From: Arachidicoccus ginsenosidivorans
GTDB lineage: Bacteria > Bacteroidota > Bacteroidia > Chitinophagales > Chitinophagaceae
DNA length: 64,000 nucleotides
Assembly: GCF_007971385.1 (NCBI RefSeq)
Contig: NZ_CP042434.1
Coordinates: forward strand, 1,860,001-1,924,000
Direction of reading: 5' to 3'
Both the position numbers and the translations under genes were made by a program. Below the pieces are notes generated by a model that had not been told where the DNA came from, searched no databases, and saw only the letters and a program-made list of their open reading frames with translations. Below, piece by piece: positions 18,423 to 27,835 of the stretch; positions within the stretch are counted from its first letter, which is position 1; the number at the start of each line of letters is the position of its first letter.

Positions 18423-20197
18423 TCAAAACGACTGCTTCTCTTTTCCTTTTTGCACACCCGCTTCATTAAAGGCATCTATCCTAAAATAATAAGGCACTCC
18501 ATTGTTCAGGCCGTTGAGTTTAAGACTTTGCTGATCGTATAGCATCACAGAATTATAGAGTTTGCCTGGTGCTACACCGTAATGCACTACATATCCGGTA
18601 GCGCTTGCAGAAGTCGGCCAGCTAAGCCGCGCTGTGCGAGAATCTGATTTTTCTCTTTTGATTTCCACCTTTGTCACTGCACTGGGCATGGGCCCCGGGC
18701 CTTTACCAAATACCCTGAATCCAGAAATAGAAAACTTGCCTGCAGGCACCGAAACACAAGTAATTTTCAAATACCGTAAACTTTTGGCAGCAGTCAGCTG
18801 TGTATAGTCGTGTACCTGGTCAGCGTTATTTTTAGATTTATCAATGAGCATTTCCCAGTGCTTACCATCTTTGGACCCTTCCATAATATACTTATAGGGC
18901 AAAACCTTATCCGTATCACTGAGCTTTGCATCCTGGTCTGCAAAATTAATTTGCACCGCGTGAACAGCTGCGATATGTCCTAAATCCATCAAAAACCATT
19001 CGCCTTTCTTTCCAGAGGCGGCACTCCACCAATTGCGCACATCTTCATTAACGGCTAGTTCCGGTTGGTGACCAGCGAGGGAAGAAGAGGCCTGCACTTT
19101 CTTTTTATAAGAAAGTAACATCCATCCGGTAAAAATGCTTTCTTTTTCAAAATCCATTTTCCCGGTCACAGCGTTTTGCGGATAATCCCCAAAGCTGGTA
19201 TTGCAGTACAGATTACCATTCGCATCAAAAAATGCAGGAAAAAGGCCCAGTCTGCGTTCAAACATATGGCGCACAGAAATACGCATCGTCGCAATATGCC
19301 AATAATTGCAGAATCTGTCCTGAAAGGTAGCGCTGTGTCCTGCTCCCGTAATAAAGCCCCCGGCTTATAGGAAAATGGACTATTGTCCATATAGGTAAAT
19401 GGCCCTAAAGGTCGATCGCTGATATATACACCGTCTCCATATACATTAAACTGTGTACCAGGTGCGGCGTATTGCAAATAATACTTACCATTACGCTTGG
19501 TCATCCAGGCACCTTCATTCCAGCCAGCCTTTTCATCAATATGGTTTTCCCCAGGCCTTTCCCAGCCGTGATCCCTGATATTATGTGGGATTAAAACTTG
19601 TGGATGTCCAATGGTGTCCAGTCTTCGATTCCGGTCTAATTGAACACCCATAATGGGATCCACATCAGAACAGCCATAATAAAAGTACACCTTGCCATCA
19701 TCATCCAAAAACAAATCCGGGTCGGTAACGGATAAGGGGAAGCTCTTTTGGTATACCTGCCAATTATCCTGTTTGGGGTGCAAGCTATAATAGATTCGGT
19801 GCGTCCCACCAGAGGCGATAAAAAAGACCGTATCCTGAATAGCCATGACTGCTGGTGCATAGTCTTTGACAGGCAACAAAGTAGATGGTCGATACGTCCA
19901 GTTTATCAAGTTATCCGAATACCAGTAACCGCCTGATTTGGAGGCATACAGGTAATAGACGCCTTTGAATAGCTGAATCACCGGATCCGCCGCTTCCCGG
20001 TACCCCAAACCATTATCACTGAACCGGTAATTAAGATTTAAAGGATTGGTCCAGGTCTTATTGCTTGGCTGCTTATTACGCTGACCGTAAGCCACTACAG
20101 CGCAACATAAGATGCATGCTAAGAGTGAATGTTTAACTTTGGGCTTTACTGTGGGCTTTACTGAAGACTTAACTTTCATTTTAATTGTCCTGGCCAT
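18423..20197 (-). pseudogene. GH43 enzyme with F5/8-type and fibronectin III domains, frameshifted
   Basis: The first part (20197-19166) is a five-bladed beta-propeller of GH43: catalytic-base region YREAADPVIQ, LSVTDPDLFLDDDGKVYFYYG and the acid region WNEGAWMTK near residue 227. It changes frame at the five-C run 19357-19361. With one added base the correct text SYKPGGFITGAGHSATFQDR appears and joins the second part (19286-18423). That part has a galactose-binding-like (F5/8 type C) domain (AVNEDVRNWWSA...GFRVFG) and a fibronectin type III domain. The rebuilt protein has 591 residues. Likely activities are alpha-L-arabinofuranosidase, beta-xylosidase or galactofuranosidase. Start M7 (20179) is as likely as M1, and the N-terminus has a short VKPTVKPKVK repeat. 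It lies 11 bases after GH3, in the same operon. Confidence 0.87.
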
Positions 20198-20208
20198 ATT
20201 GAATGTTT

Positions 20209-22419
20209 CTATCGAACGGTGATTGTTGCGGTCTTAGCCTCATCAGCTGATGAGCCACCCGTATACAAGATGTAGTTTCCCTTGTAGACGGTGTAATCTT
20301 TTATTGTTGAATCGTACTGCCGAAGCGTGGCCACTGCAAATTTAATAGCAACTTCCTTGGACTCCCCTGCCTTTAAATGTACGCGCTGAAAGCCCATCAG
20401 TGTTTTCAAGGGTTTGAACTGCGCTATATTTTTAGCAGTACCGTACAGTTGTACCACTTCCTCACCGTCCCGTTTGCCGGCATTTTTCACCTGGACTTTG
20501 ACGGTAACTGAATCTGCCTGACCAGCCTTTGTATTAGATAGACTCATATCCTTATAATTAAACTTCGTATAGCTTAGCCCGTATCCAAAAGGATATAAGA
20601 CCTTTCCGTCAAAATAGCGATAAGTCCTGCCTTTCATGCTATAATCCTCAAATGCCGGGAGTTCAGCAAGAGACTTGTAAAAAGTAATGGGTAGCCTACC
20701 AGCTGGATTATAACGGCCAAATAAAATATCCGCCACGGCCGCGCCCCCGTTTTGCCCTGGATACCAGGCTTCCAATATTCCATCCAGGTTTTCGTTGGCC
20801 CAATTAATGGTCAACATACCGCCATTGGTCAAGACCAAGACCACTTTTTTGCCTTTCGCCTTAAGCGCCTTTAAGGCTGCTTTTTGCACATCTGGCAAAC
20901 CCAGCGCTGTCCGGTCCCCATGGAAAAAGCCTTTTTTGTCCACACCACTTTCTTCACCTTCCACCTTCGGGCTAAGGCCGCCACAGAAAATCACCACATC
21001 CGCATCCGCAACATGGTCCACCATAAGCCGGATACTATCCTGCATATTTTGCTCGTTGGCATAGTCCCTGAGTGGTCCTTTTATATATCGGCTGGTAATA
21101 ATTTGCGTATTGCCACCCACTGCATGACGGATTCCTTCCAGGAAGGTTATGGGTTTTGTAGGCGTTCCATTATAGTTGCCCAGTAAGACAGCTGTATCAT
21201 TAGCGAACGGCCCAACAACGGCAATTTCTTTAAGATGTTTTGACAGTGGCAGTATGCCACTTTTATTCTGTAGCAAAACCATACTTTCCAGGGCGGCCTC
21301 TTTAGAAAGCGTGTTATGTGGCTGGCTGTTATTTTCACTAAAGGGGATTTGCTTATAGGCCACCATCTCTTTACTGTCAAACATTCCTAGTTTAAAAAGC
21401 GCCAATAGCAATCTGGAAACTGAAACATTAATTTGAGTCTCTGTTATATCTCCTTTTTTCACGGCGTCTTCAAGTGCTACATATTCATTACCACAAGTCA
21501 GATCACAACCAGCATTCACAGCAACAGCAGCCGCCTGTGCTTTGGTTTTGACATATTTATGTCCTTGATAGATATCGGTTATCGCCCCACAATCAGACAC
21601 TACGTACCCTTTGAAGCCCCACTTACCTCTAAGCACCGTATCCAGTAAGTAAGTATTGGCACAGGCCGGCACACCGTCTACGCTATTATAGGCACCCATC
21701 AACGAATAAACACGGCCTTGTTTTACCAAGGCTTCAAAAGCTGGTAAATAAGTATCATACATATCTTGCTTACTAACGACTGCGTTAAACCAATGCCGAT
21801 TATATTCACTGCCACTATGAATGGCAAAGTGTTTAGCAGTAGCAATTGCTTTAAAGTATTTAGGATCGTCTCCCTGCAGCCCTTTGACAAAGGCCACACC
21901 TGTATGAGCGGTCAAAAACGGATCCTCGCCATAGGTTTCCTGCCCTCTGCCCCACCTGGGATCTCTGAAGATATTAATATTAGGCGTCCAGAAATCCAGT
22001 CCCTGATAAATTCCTCTTTCTCCCTTACGGACATGCTCCTCATGCTTAGCCCGCGCCTCCGTAGAGATCGTTGTTGCAATCTTATGCATTAAAGGAATAT
22101 CCCACATGGCAGCCATGCCAATGGCTTGCGGAAAAACGGTGGCAATGCCGTCGCGGGCAACACCGTGTAAACACTCATTCCACCAGTTATAAGCCGGGAT
22201 GCCTAAACGAGGTACCGATTTGGCATCATTTTGCATGAGTTCGATTTTTTCTTTGAGCGTCAGGCGGCTTACCAGATCGCTCACGCGCGCCTCAAAAGAT
22301 AGCGACGAATTCTGAAATGGATACTGACTGGTCTGCGCCTGTAAATTAACGGCATTAAAAAATAGTCCTGCAGCAGCTGCAACAATTCCCAAACGATAAC
22401 CCAAGCGTACTCCTTTCAT
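20209..22419 (-). CDS. GH3 beta-glycosidase (beta-xylosidase/beta-glucosidase type)
   Basis: This 736-residue secreted enzyme has a signal peptide ending AVNLQAQ. The N-terminal barrel contains AYNWWNECLHGVA and the nucleophile motif GYVVSDCGAI near residue 275. The alpha/beta sandwich domain follows (VVIFCGGLSPKVEGEESGVDKKGF), then a C-terminal fibronectin-like domain. The NWWNECLHGVA motif is typical of GH3 members acting as beta-xylosidases or broad beta-glycosidases, so plant xylan or xyloglucan oligosaccharides are plausible substrates. It heads a two-gene operon with GH43. Confidence 0.94.
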   Translation of the reverse strand: MKGVRLGYRLGIVAAAAGLFFNAVNLQAQTSQYPFQNSSLSFEARVSDLVSRLTLKEKIELMQNDAKSVPRLGIPAYNWWNECLHGVARDGIATVFPQAIGMAAMWDIPLMHKIATTISTEARAKHEEHVRKGERGIYQGLDFWTPNINIFRDPRWGRGQETYGEDPFLTAHTGVAFVKGLQGDDPKYFKAIATAKHFAIHSGSEYNRHWFNAVVSKQDMYDTYLPAFEALVKQGRVYSLMGAYNSVDGVPACANTYLLDTVLRGKWGFKGYVVSDCGAITDIYQGHKYVKTKAQAAAVAVNAGCDLTCGNEYVALEDAVKKGDITETQINVSVSRLLLALFKLGMFDSKEMVAYKQIPFSENNSQPHNTLSKEAALESMVLLQNKSGILPLSKHLKEIAVVGPFANDTAVLLGNYNGTPTKPITFLEGIRHAVGGNTQIITSRYIKGPLRDYANEQNMQDSIRLMVDHVADADVVIFCGGLSPKVEGEESGVDKKGFFHGDRTALGLPDVQKAALKALKAKGKKVVLVLTNGGMLTINWANENLDGILEAWYPGQNGGAAVADILFGRYNPAGRLPITFYKSLAELPAFEDYSMKGRTYRYFDGKVLYPFGYGLSYTKFNYKDMSLSNTKAGQADSVTVKVQVKNAGKRDGEEVVQLYGTAKNIAQFKPLKTLMGFQRVHLKAGESKEVAIKFAVATLRQYDSTIKDYTVYKGNYILYTGGSSADEAKTATITVR

Positions 22420-22423
22420 GGAT

Positions 22424-22473
22424 AATAGTCTTTAATTGAATAAATATATCAGAATCAACAAATTAAGACTATT
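22424..22473. promoter_or_regulatory. Inverted pair of GACTA elements upstream of GH3
   Basis: AATAGTCTTTAATT (22424-22437) and AATTAAGACTATT (22461-22473) form an inverted repeat with one bulged base, directly upstream of the GH3 start. A third TAGTC follows at once. It could be an operator or a leader hairpin; no matching regulator is known. Confidence 0.3.
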
Positions 22474-22687
22474 TTAGTCAATTTGTGCATTCGATTGCCA
22501 AATATAAAAAATTATCCACCATTTGCCACATTTTTTTGGATGGAAGACAATAACAATATACATGCACCTATTTAAATAAATGCTCATCACTACACAATTC
22601 TAAAAAAATACCGACTAACTTCCCAATGATCTCCGCACCAGATTCCTGCTTACAGCATCGTAAGTATAATATATTGCGCCCTTACCA

Positions 22688-22894
22688 ATGACTCTAATCT
22701 TAAATGATAAATCTTGTACTTTAATAGTTTGTGGCGAACTTAAAATCTATTACAATGTCAGCATCGATAATGATTCATGGATAAGATATAAAAGCATCGA
22801 AAGAATGTTTGACCTTAACCCATCACCCTTAATAAAGGAGAAACATACAATCAGTGTGGCACAAGGCAAGGAATACGATTTCATTTTTATTTAA
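22688..22894 (+). CDS. Small hypothetical protein (doubtful)
   Basis: A 68-residue frame in the gap between the divergent GH3 promoter and the convergent hydrolase gene. I recognise no domain, signal peptide or membrane segment. The amino-acid composition is protein-like (mixed charged and hydrophobic residues), but there is no supporting promoter or neighbour, so it may be chance. Confidence 0.25.
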   Translation: MTLILNDKSCTLIVCGELKIYYNVSIDNDSWIRYKSIERMFDLNPSPLIKEKHTISVAQGKEYDFIFI

Positions 22895-22940
22895 GAGGCT
22901 TAGTGCCTGGTCCTGGCGCTAAATTACTGAGATGGGAAAC

Positions 22941-22995
22941 AAAAAAATCCAGTTTCTGTACTGGGCAGCAGCATTAGTTTGATGCTGCTGCCCAG
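22941..22995 (-). terminator. Double hairpin terminator overlapping a stop codon
   Basis: The first hairpin has perfect 14-base arms (22961-22974 and 22982-22995), and its loop and arm contain the stop codon of the hydrolase gene. A second small hairpin (CCAGT/ACTGG) follows on the minus strand and ends in a run of seven T (22941-22947). Confidence 0.75.
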
Positions 22996-24323
22996 GTCTC
23001 TAAGGCATTTATTGCATCAAACAATACACCGGCAGAGCCTCTAAAAGAGCCAGAACCGGCAGGTTTGCCATCTCTGGTATACCATTCATAAAACCCCTTA
23101 TTTTTAATCACTCGGTTTAGCATAGGACTGATTTCCTGATAAGCTTCCCCAACAAACCCATTTCTTACCAGCTCCAGAATCATTCTGCCTCCAAACCAAG
23201 TCCAGTCACCGCCATTTTGATATCCATAAGGGTACATGCCTTTATTTTTAAAAAAGCCAGCTGGATAAGTTGGATACAAAGTAAGACCAATGGAAGGCGC
23301 ACCGGCTGCTTTTACGCCCGCCACCATCTGCTGATTAACAGCTGCAATTTCCTTCTTGGTCAAAAGGCCCGCCTGTATCGCAATCGCCGTTCCACCGTAA
23401 TACAAGATCTTATTCTCATCAAAATCTTTCGGGAATGGACTGCCATTTAAATAAACATGGGGTCTGAACTTTTGATTTTTAGCGTCCCATAATACCCGGC
23501 GGACCTGCTTACGGATGTCCTTTTGCACTTTCTCCCACCTATGCTTGGCGGGCTCCATTTCAAGAAAGTTATTTAATGCAATCAAAAACATCGCATTATC
23601 ATAAATATCGATGGCCATATGGCTATTACTGTCTATCACAACGCCCCAAGGAGATTCTGGTTGTACATCACCCCAGTCTGCGGTGGTCGCCCCATATAAC
23701 AAGCCATATTTTTTACTGTAGTGACTTTTCATCAGATAATCCAGTGCCATTTCCATCCTGTCTGCCACGCTTTTCCCACCAATCATTTCCTGTAGGATCT
23801 GCTGATCATGGGTCACCTCTATATACTTATACACCGCCTGTATTAAAGAAGACTCCTGGTCTGTTTCTACCGTGTTTTTATGACCTGCCAGACCGGGTGC
23901 CAGCGAACTATATATATAATCATAGCCCACACTTGCCTTGGTTTTGGGTATATACCCGTCAATTATATTACCGTCCTGTCCCTGCATTTTAAAAAATAGC
24001 AGCAGTTTCTGTTTTACGGTATCTAAAGGCATTACCTTACAAGAAAGCCTGATAAATGTATTAAAATCACGGATCCAGACTTCTCCATAGCCGCTACCCG
24101 CCGTAAATCCGCTGGCCACTAGCTTTTGGGCCATAGTCCTTACCTCACGTAACCTAGTATCACTTTTGATGTCATTACGCAGTGCTGTAATTGACTGCGC
24201 ATCACCTGTATGGTTCGTTTGGGCGTGTAAAGACCGGCTGCCTGGCAAAGCAAAGAGCAAAGTCATTAAAATAATTACAGCCAATGGTTTAAGTTGATTA
24301 AAAGAGCAACTTTTAATATTCAT
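22974..24323 (-). CDS. Six-hairpin (alpha/alpha)6-barrel glycosidase, family not assigned
   Basis: From the ATG at 24321-24323 the protein has a signal peptide (MNIKSCSFNQLKP...SLHAQ) and about 449 residues; an upstream in-frame ATG at 24398 gives a poor N-terminus. The alternating helical pattern and motifs GYGEVWIRDFNTFIRL, ATTADWGDV, DIYDNAMFL and GGDWTWFGGRMI point to the six-hairpin glycosidase fold, as in GH63, GH15 or GH125. It lacks the DAMWLRDS-type signature I expect in GH125. It sits just after two GH92 genes, so a mannoside-related activity is plausible but unproven. A strong double hairpin terminator ends the operon here. Confidence 0.75.
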   Translation of the reverse strand: MNIKSCSFNQLKPLAVIILMTLLFALPGSRSLHAQTNHTGDAQSITALRNDIKSDTRLREVRTMAQKLVASGFTAGSGYGEVWIRDFNTFIRLSCKVMPLDTVKQKLLLFFKMQGQDGNIIDGYIPKTKASVGYDYIYSSLAPGLAGHKNTVETDQESSLIQAVYKYIEVTHDQQILQEMIGGKSVADRMEMALDYLMKSHYSKKYGLLYGATTADWGDVQPESPWGVVIDSNSHMAIDIYDNAMFLIALNNFLEMEPAKHRWEKVQKDIRKQVRRVLWDAKNQKFRPHVYLNGSPFPKDFDENKILYYGGTAIAIQAGLLTKKEIAAVNQQMVAGVKAAGAPSIGLTLYPTYPAGFFKNKGMYPYGYQNGGDWTWFGGRMILELVRNGFVGEAYQEISPMLNRVIKNKGFYEWYTRDGKPAGSGSFRGSAGVLFDAINALETWAAASN

Positions 24324-24403
24324 TCTATTATTTTTTAATATACCGAAACAGTCGTTTATCATAATATTTAAAAATTTATCTATCAAGATACCAATCAAAT
24401 AAT

Positions 24404-27400
24404 TTATCTTTTAGCAGTACTGTTAACACCCCAATGCTTATTGGGTTCAGGTCCCATCTGAAGCTCCAGTTGCCCACCGGACAGTAATGCACTTGCAGGG
24501 AAATAAAAATTATTTAAAGGCTTGCCATTCAATCTGGCACTTTGAATATACTTATTGGTTCTGGACGCATCTTTAGCGATTATCTTAAAGGATTTACCTC
24601 TACCGTACTGGCTCCCCAGATCGATGGTAACTTCCGGATAAAGCGGACTACCAATCTCATAAATAGGCGTACTGCTGGCACCGCCATCCATCTGGAACAG
24701 CCCAAGGGCTGTCATCACAAACCAGGCGCTCATCTGTCCCTGATCTTCATCGCCCAAATAAGCATTGGCTACTCCATAACCGTAATACCGGTCCAAAATG
24801 GAACGTGACCATTTTTGCGATAGCCAGGGTTTGCCCGCCCAGTTAAACAAAAAGGCAAATTGCATGGACTGTTCATTACCCTGAATAACAGGATAATCCC
24901 AATATTGATCGCCGGGCGCATTATAACGAAGCCTTTCGCTTTCGGTAAAGCCCCACTCAAGCCGCTTTAAAAACCGGTCTTTACCGATCTTTTTGATAAG
25001 TCCTGGAATGTCTTGGGGTACATAATAGGTCAACTGCCAGGCATTTCCTTCCACATACTGTTTGTTAGCTCCCGATCTGAAAGGGTCAAAAGGTGTCATC
25101 CAGCTGCCATCCGCATTCCTGACCCTGGCATAGCCAGTGGTAGAATCAATGGCATTTTTCCACCAACTGCCGCGGTCGTTAAAAACCTGATAAGTTTTTT
25201 TATCACCCAATGCTTTTGCCAGTTGGCCCACTGTCCAATCATCATAGCTATATTCCAGCGTATTAGAGAACCTGCCTTTATCGCCAGGTACATAATGATG
25301 TTTTAGGTAAGGGAGCAAGTCTCTGTTACCGGCATAACCAGACTTCCCTACTTTCTGGGAAGGCGTGGTCTGCATTTTAACGGCTGCCTTGAGTGCTTTT
25401 TGTGCATCAAAATCCCGGATCCCCATCTGATAAGCCCCTACAATGAGCGGAATCTCATGCTCAGCCACCATCACCGGTATGTAGTTCATACCGGCGGGTC
25501 CTTTGGCCAGCCACCCATTCGCATCATACATGGCTAACTCAGATTTCACCCATTTAGAAGACCACTCAGGAAAGGCCAGGTTCCAGAATTGATTCAAATT
25601 CCAAAAGGTATTCCAGAAAGCATCACAACCGAGTGCTCTGGCACTGGTATCGGCCAGTTTTTGAACTTTTTCACTGGCATCCACCCACTCCCCATTCACA
25701 TCGCTCCAGGTATTTCTACTGCATAATGCCCGGTACATATTGGTATAAAACCGCATTTTCTCTCTGGCATCATCCGTATTAATTTTAATTCTTTCCAGTA
25801 ACTCATTCCACGTGGCCAGACTATGACCACGGACTTTATCAAAACTCCAGCCAAAAGGGTCCGTAATTTCTGTTTTTAGGTTCTGGGCAGCATTTGCGGT
25901 GCTGACTAGAGAGATGCCTGTACGCATTTGTACCGCCCTATGCACCCTTGTGTCAAACTCAACAAAGGCCCCGGCCGATTTCGGGTCTTTCAAGGTGATA
26001 TTGTCCCCAGACAACACCTGATCTCCATTCCAGGTACCAAACTTTTTAATGGGTTGATCAAATTCAATCACAAAATGCACGGTATAGTCCTGATCTGCAT
26101 CCTTTGACCAGACCCTGGGCGCAAACTGGTGGCTATAACCTTCAATTCTATAATCACTTACTTTTTTAAAATGAACGTCTTTTAAATCGTAACCGTATTC
26201 AGCTGGTGTTTTCAGATCGATCATGATACGACTTCCTTCTTGCTTCGGATAGGTATACCGTTGAAAACTGCACCGTGTCGTTGCTGTTAATTCAGCCAGG
26301 ATATTATGATCGGTCAGATGCACCTTGTAGTAATCTACAGCTGCTACTTCAGAGGACTGATCATATTTGGACCGGTAGCCTTTTTCCGGATGTTTTCTGG
26401 GACCTACTTGTAATTTCAAAGGTCCGCTGGTTGGAAAAGTACCCAGCCCAGATAAAGTCCATTCATGGATATGACTAAAAGTACCAATACTGTTATACAT
26501 GGGATCATATCCGCTGGACCAACCAGCGTCCTGATTATCCGGACTGAGTTTCACCATACTAAATGGCATCCAAGGCCCAGGTGCAATCATCCATCTGGAA
26601 TGCGCCGTACCCATTTTTGTATCAATGTATTCACCGGGCGTGATCAAGTGCTGTGGGCTACGGATTACAGTCCCTTTTGTCAATAATCTACCATCCGCAT
26701 AAATTGCATAAGTACTTGTCTTTTTGGCTTTTACCGCAGGCATTGGCACCTCCAGATCGAACCTGCCGGTATCTAGTTTTTGCCGGAAAATATGCTTTCC
26801 GTCTAGCGTAACGCTGAGTTCAGGTTGTCCTTTTAACTGCTGGACATCCACCAGTAAGGGCTGCGCAAGCAGGCCAGCTTTCTGGCTTTCTGAGGATGGG
26901 CTTTGGTCATTAACATTGATCTCATAATCACCTGCATGCACATCTCTTAAAAACACCTGACCTGGTTTAACCAAAGCAATAGGCTGCTCCGCCTCCAAAC
27001 GTACCTGATCAAATACTACCCAGGAGCCTTCAGTTGACGTAATCTGGATTTGATTGCCTCCTGGTTTTAATAATCCTTTTGTAGCAACGCTTACCGTCCT
27101 TGCCAGGTTAGCGGCTTTGGCGGCTTTATAATCTGTAGGATTGCCGCTGATAAAATTAATGAGCGTATCTTTTTGTAAGTTATACTCAAATGGATGACCA
27201 TTAATGGTAATCTTTAATTTAGCTGGTTTTTCCCCCTGATAACCCACCAGGTCAATCACCAGCTGGCTCGGATCATCTATGGGGAGATCCTGAATGCCGA
27301 AAAGGACATTCAGTACTGGATTGCGAACACCTGCCGTTCCACTGGTTCCCCCAAATCCGTCAACCGGTCCCGGTAATACATAAGGCCAGTCAGTCTGGGG

Positions 27401-27715
27401 TTTTGAATAGCCGATTAAATAGAATTTATCCTCCCATCCAAAATCAGCCTTCAAAAAATCTGCATATTTATCCGGGTATAATGCCATGCCTTTGGCACTA
27501 CCATCTTTCTTTCCAATTTGCCAGACCGTATGTAGTTTACCGCCACCGTCTACTTCATTACTACTGGTTGATACCTGGCTATTGGCTGCAGGTAACGCTA
27601 CTAGCAAGGATAGCAAACCTGCAATTATGCACCTTACATAACTTGACTCCTTGTAATTGTCACTGTGATTGTCATTCATTCGATTCTTATATTTAAAATA
27701 GTTCCGTCGAAACAC
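24404..27715 (-). CDS. GH92 alpha-mannosidase with N-terminal lyase-like domain
   Basis: This 1103-residue secreted protein is longer than usual for GH92 (about 750). Residues 60-250 (KLHTVWQIGKKDGSAKGMAL, WPYVLPGPVDGF, SWVVFDQVRLE) resemble the C-terminal carbohydrate-binding domain of rhamnogalacturonan lyases. A linker domain follows, and GH92 proper begins near residue 355 (ITPGEYIDTKMGTAHSRWMI). Catalytic-region motifs include LGDEDQGQMSAWFVMTALG near residue 990 and AFWNTFWNLNQFWNL. GH92 enzymes are calcium-dependent exo-alpha-mannosidases acting on N-glycans and mannans. It lies between the other GH92 gene and the unassigned hydrolase, in the operon that begins with SusC. Confidence 0.92.
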   Translation of the reverse strand: MFRRNYFKYKNRMNDNHSDNYKESSYVRCIIAGLLSLLVALPAANSQVSTSSNEVDGGGKLHTVWQIGKKDGSAKGMALYPDKYADFLKADFGWEDKFYLIGYSKPQTDWPYVLPGPVDGFGGTSGTAGVRNPVLNVLFGIQDLPIDDPSQLVIDLVGYQGEKPAKLKITINGHPFEYNLQKDTLINFISGNPTDYKAAKAANLARTVSVATKGLLKPGGNQIQITSTEGSWVVFDQVRLEAEQPIALVKPGQVFLRDVHAGDYEINVNDQSPSSESQKAGLLAQPLLVDVQQLKGQPELSVTLDGKHIFRQKLDTGRFDLEVPMPAVKAKKTSTYAIYADGRLLTKGTVIRSPQHLITPGEYIDTKMGTAHSRWMIAPGPWMPFSMVKLSPDNQDAGWSSGYDPMYNSIGTFSHIHEWTLSGLGTFPTSGPLKLQVGPRKHPEKGYRSKYDQSSEVAAVDYYKVHLTDHNILAELTATTRCSFQRYTYPKQEGSRIMIDLKTPAEYGYDLKDVHFKKVSDYRIEGYSHQFAPRVWSKDADQDYTVHFVIEFDQPIKKFGTWNGDQVLSGDNITLKDPKSAGAFVEFDTRVHRAVQMRTGISLVSTANAAQNLKTEITDPFGWSFDKVRGHSLATWNELLERIKINTDDAREKMRFYTNMYRALCSRNTWSDVNGEWVDASEKVQKLADTSARALGCDAFWNTFWNLNQFWNLAFPEWSSKWVKSELAMYDANGWLAKGPAGMNYIPVMVAEHEIPLIVGAYQMGIRDFDAQKALKAAVKMQTTPSQKVGKSGYAGNRDLLPYLKHHYVPGDKGRFSNTLEYSYDDWTVGQLAKALGDKKTYQVFNDRGSWWKNAIDSTTGYARVRNADGSWMTPFDPFRSGANKQYVEGNAWQLTYYVPQDIPGLIKKIGKDRFLKRLEWGFTESERLRYNAPGDQYWDYPVIQGNEQSMQFAFLFNWAGKPWLSQKWSRSILDRYYGYGVANAYLGDEDQGQMSAWFVMTALGLFQMDGGASSTPIYEIGSPLYPEVTIDLGSQYGRGKSFKIIAKDASRTNKYIQSARLNGKPLNNFYFPASALLSGGQLELQMGPEPNKHWGVNSTAKR

Positions 27716-27835
27716 TTTGCTTAATTTACTTGCTTATTTATATTTTATTGAATATTTAATCCTATAATATTCGTCGTAAAACCCCCTTTAATTATCCATG
27801 CATGTTTATTGCCATTGAAATACCATTACATTTTT

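Noticed and set aside
23576..23992. 138-codon plus-strand frame
   Set aside because: It lies fully opposite the well-supported six-hairpin hydrolase and has an unlikely composition rich in His, Tyr and Pro.
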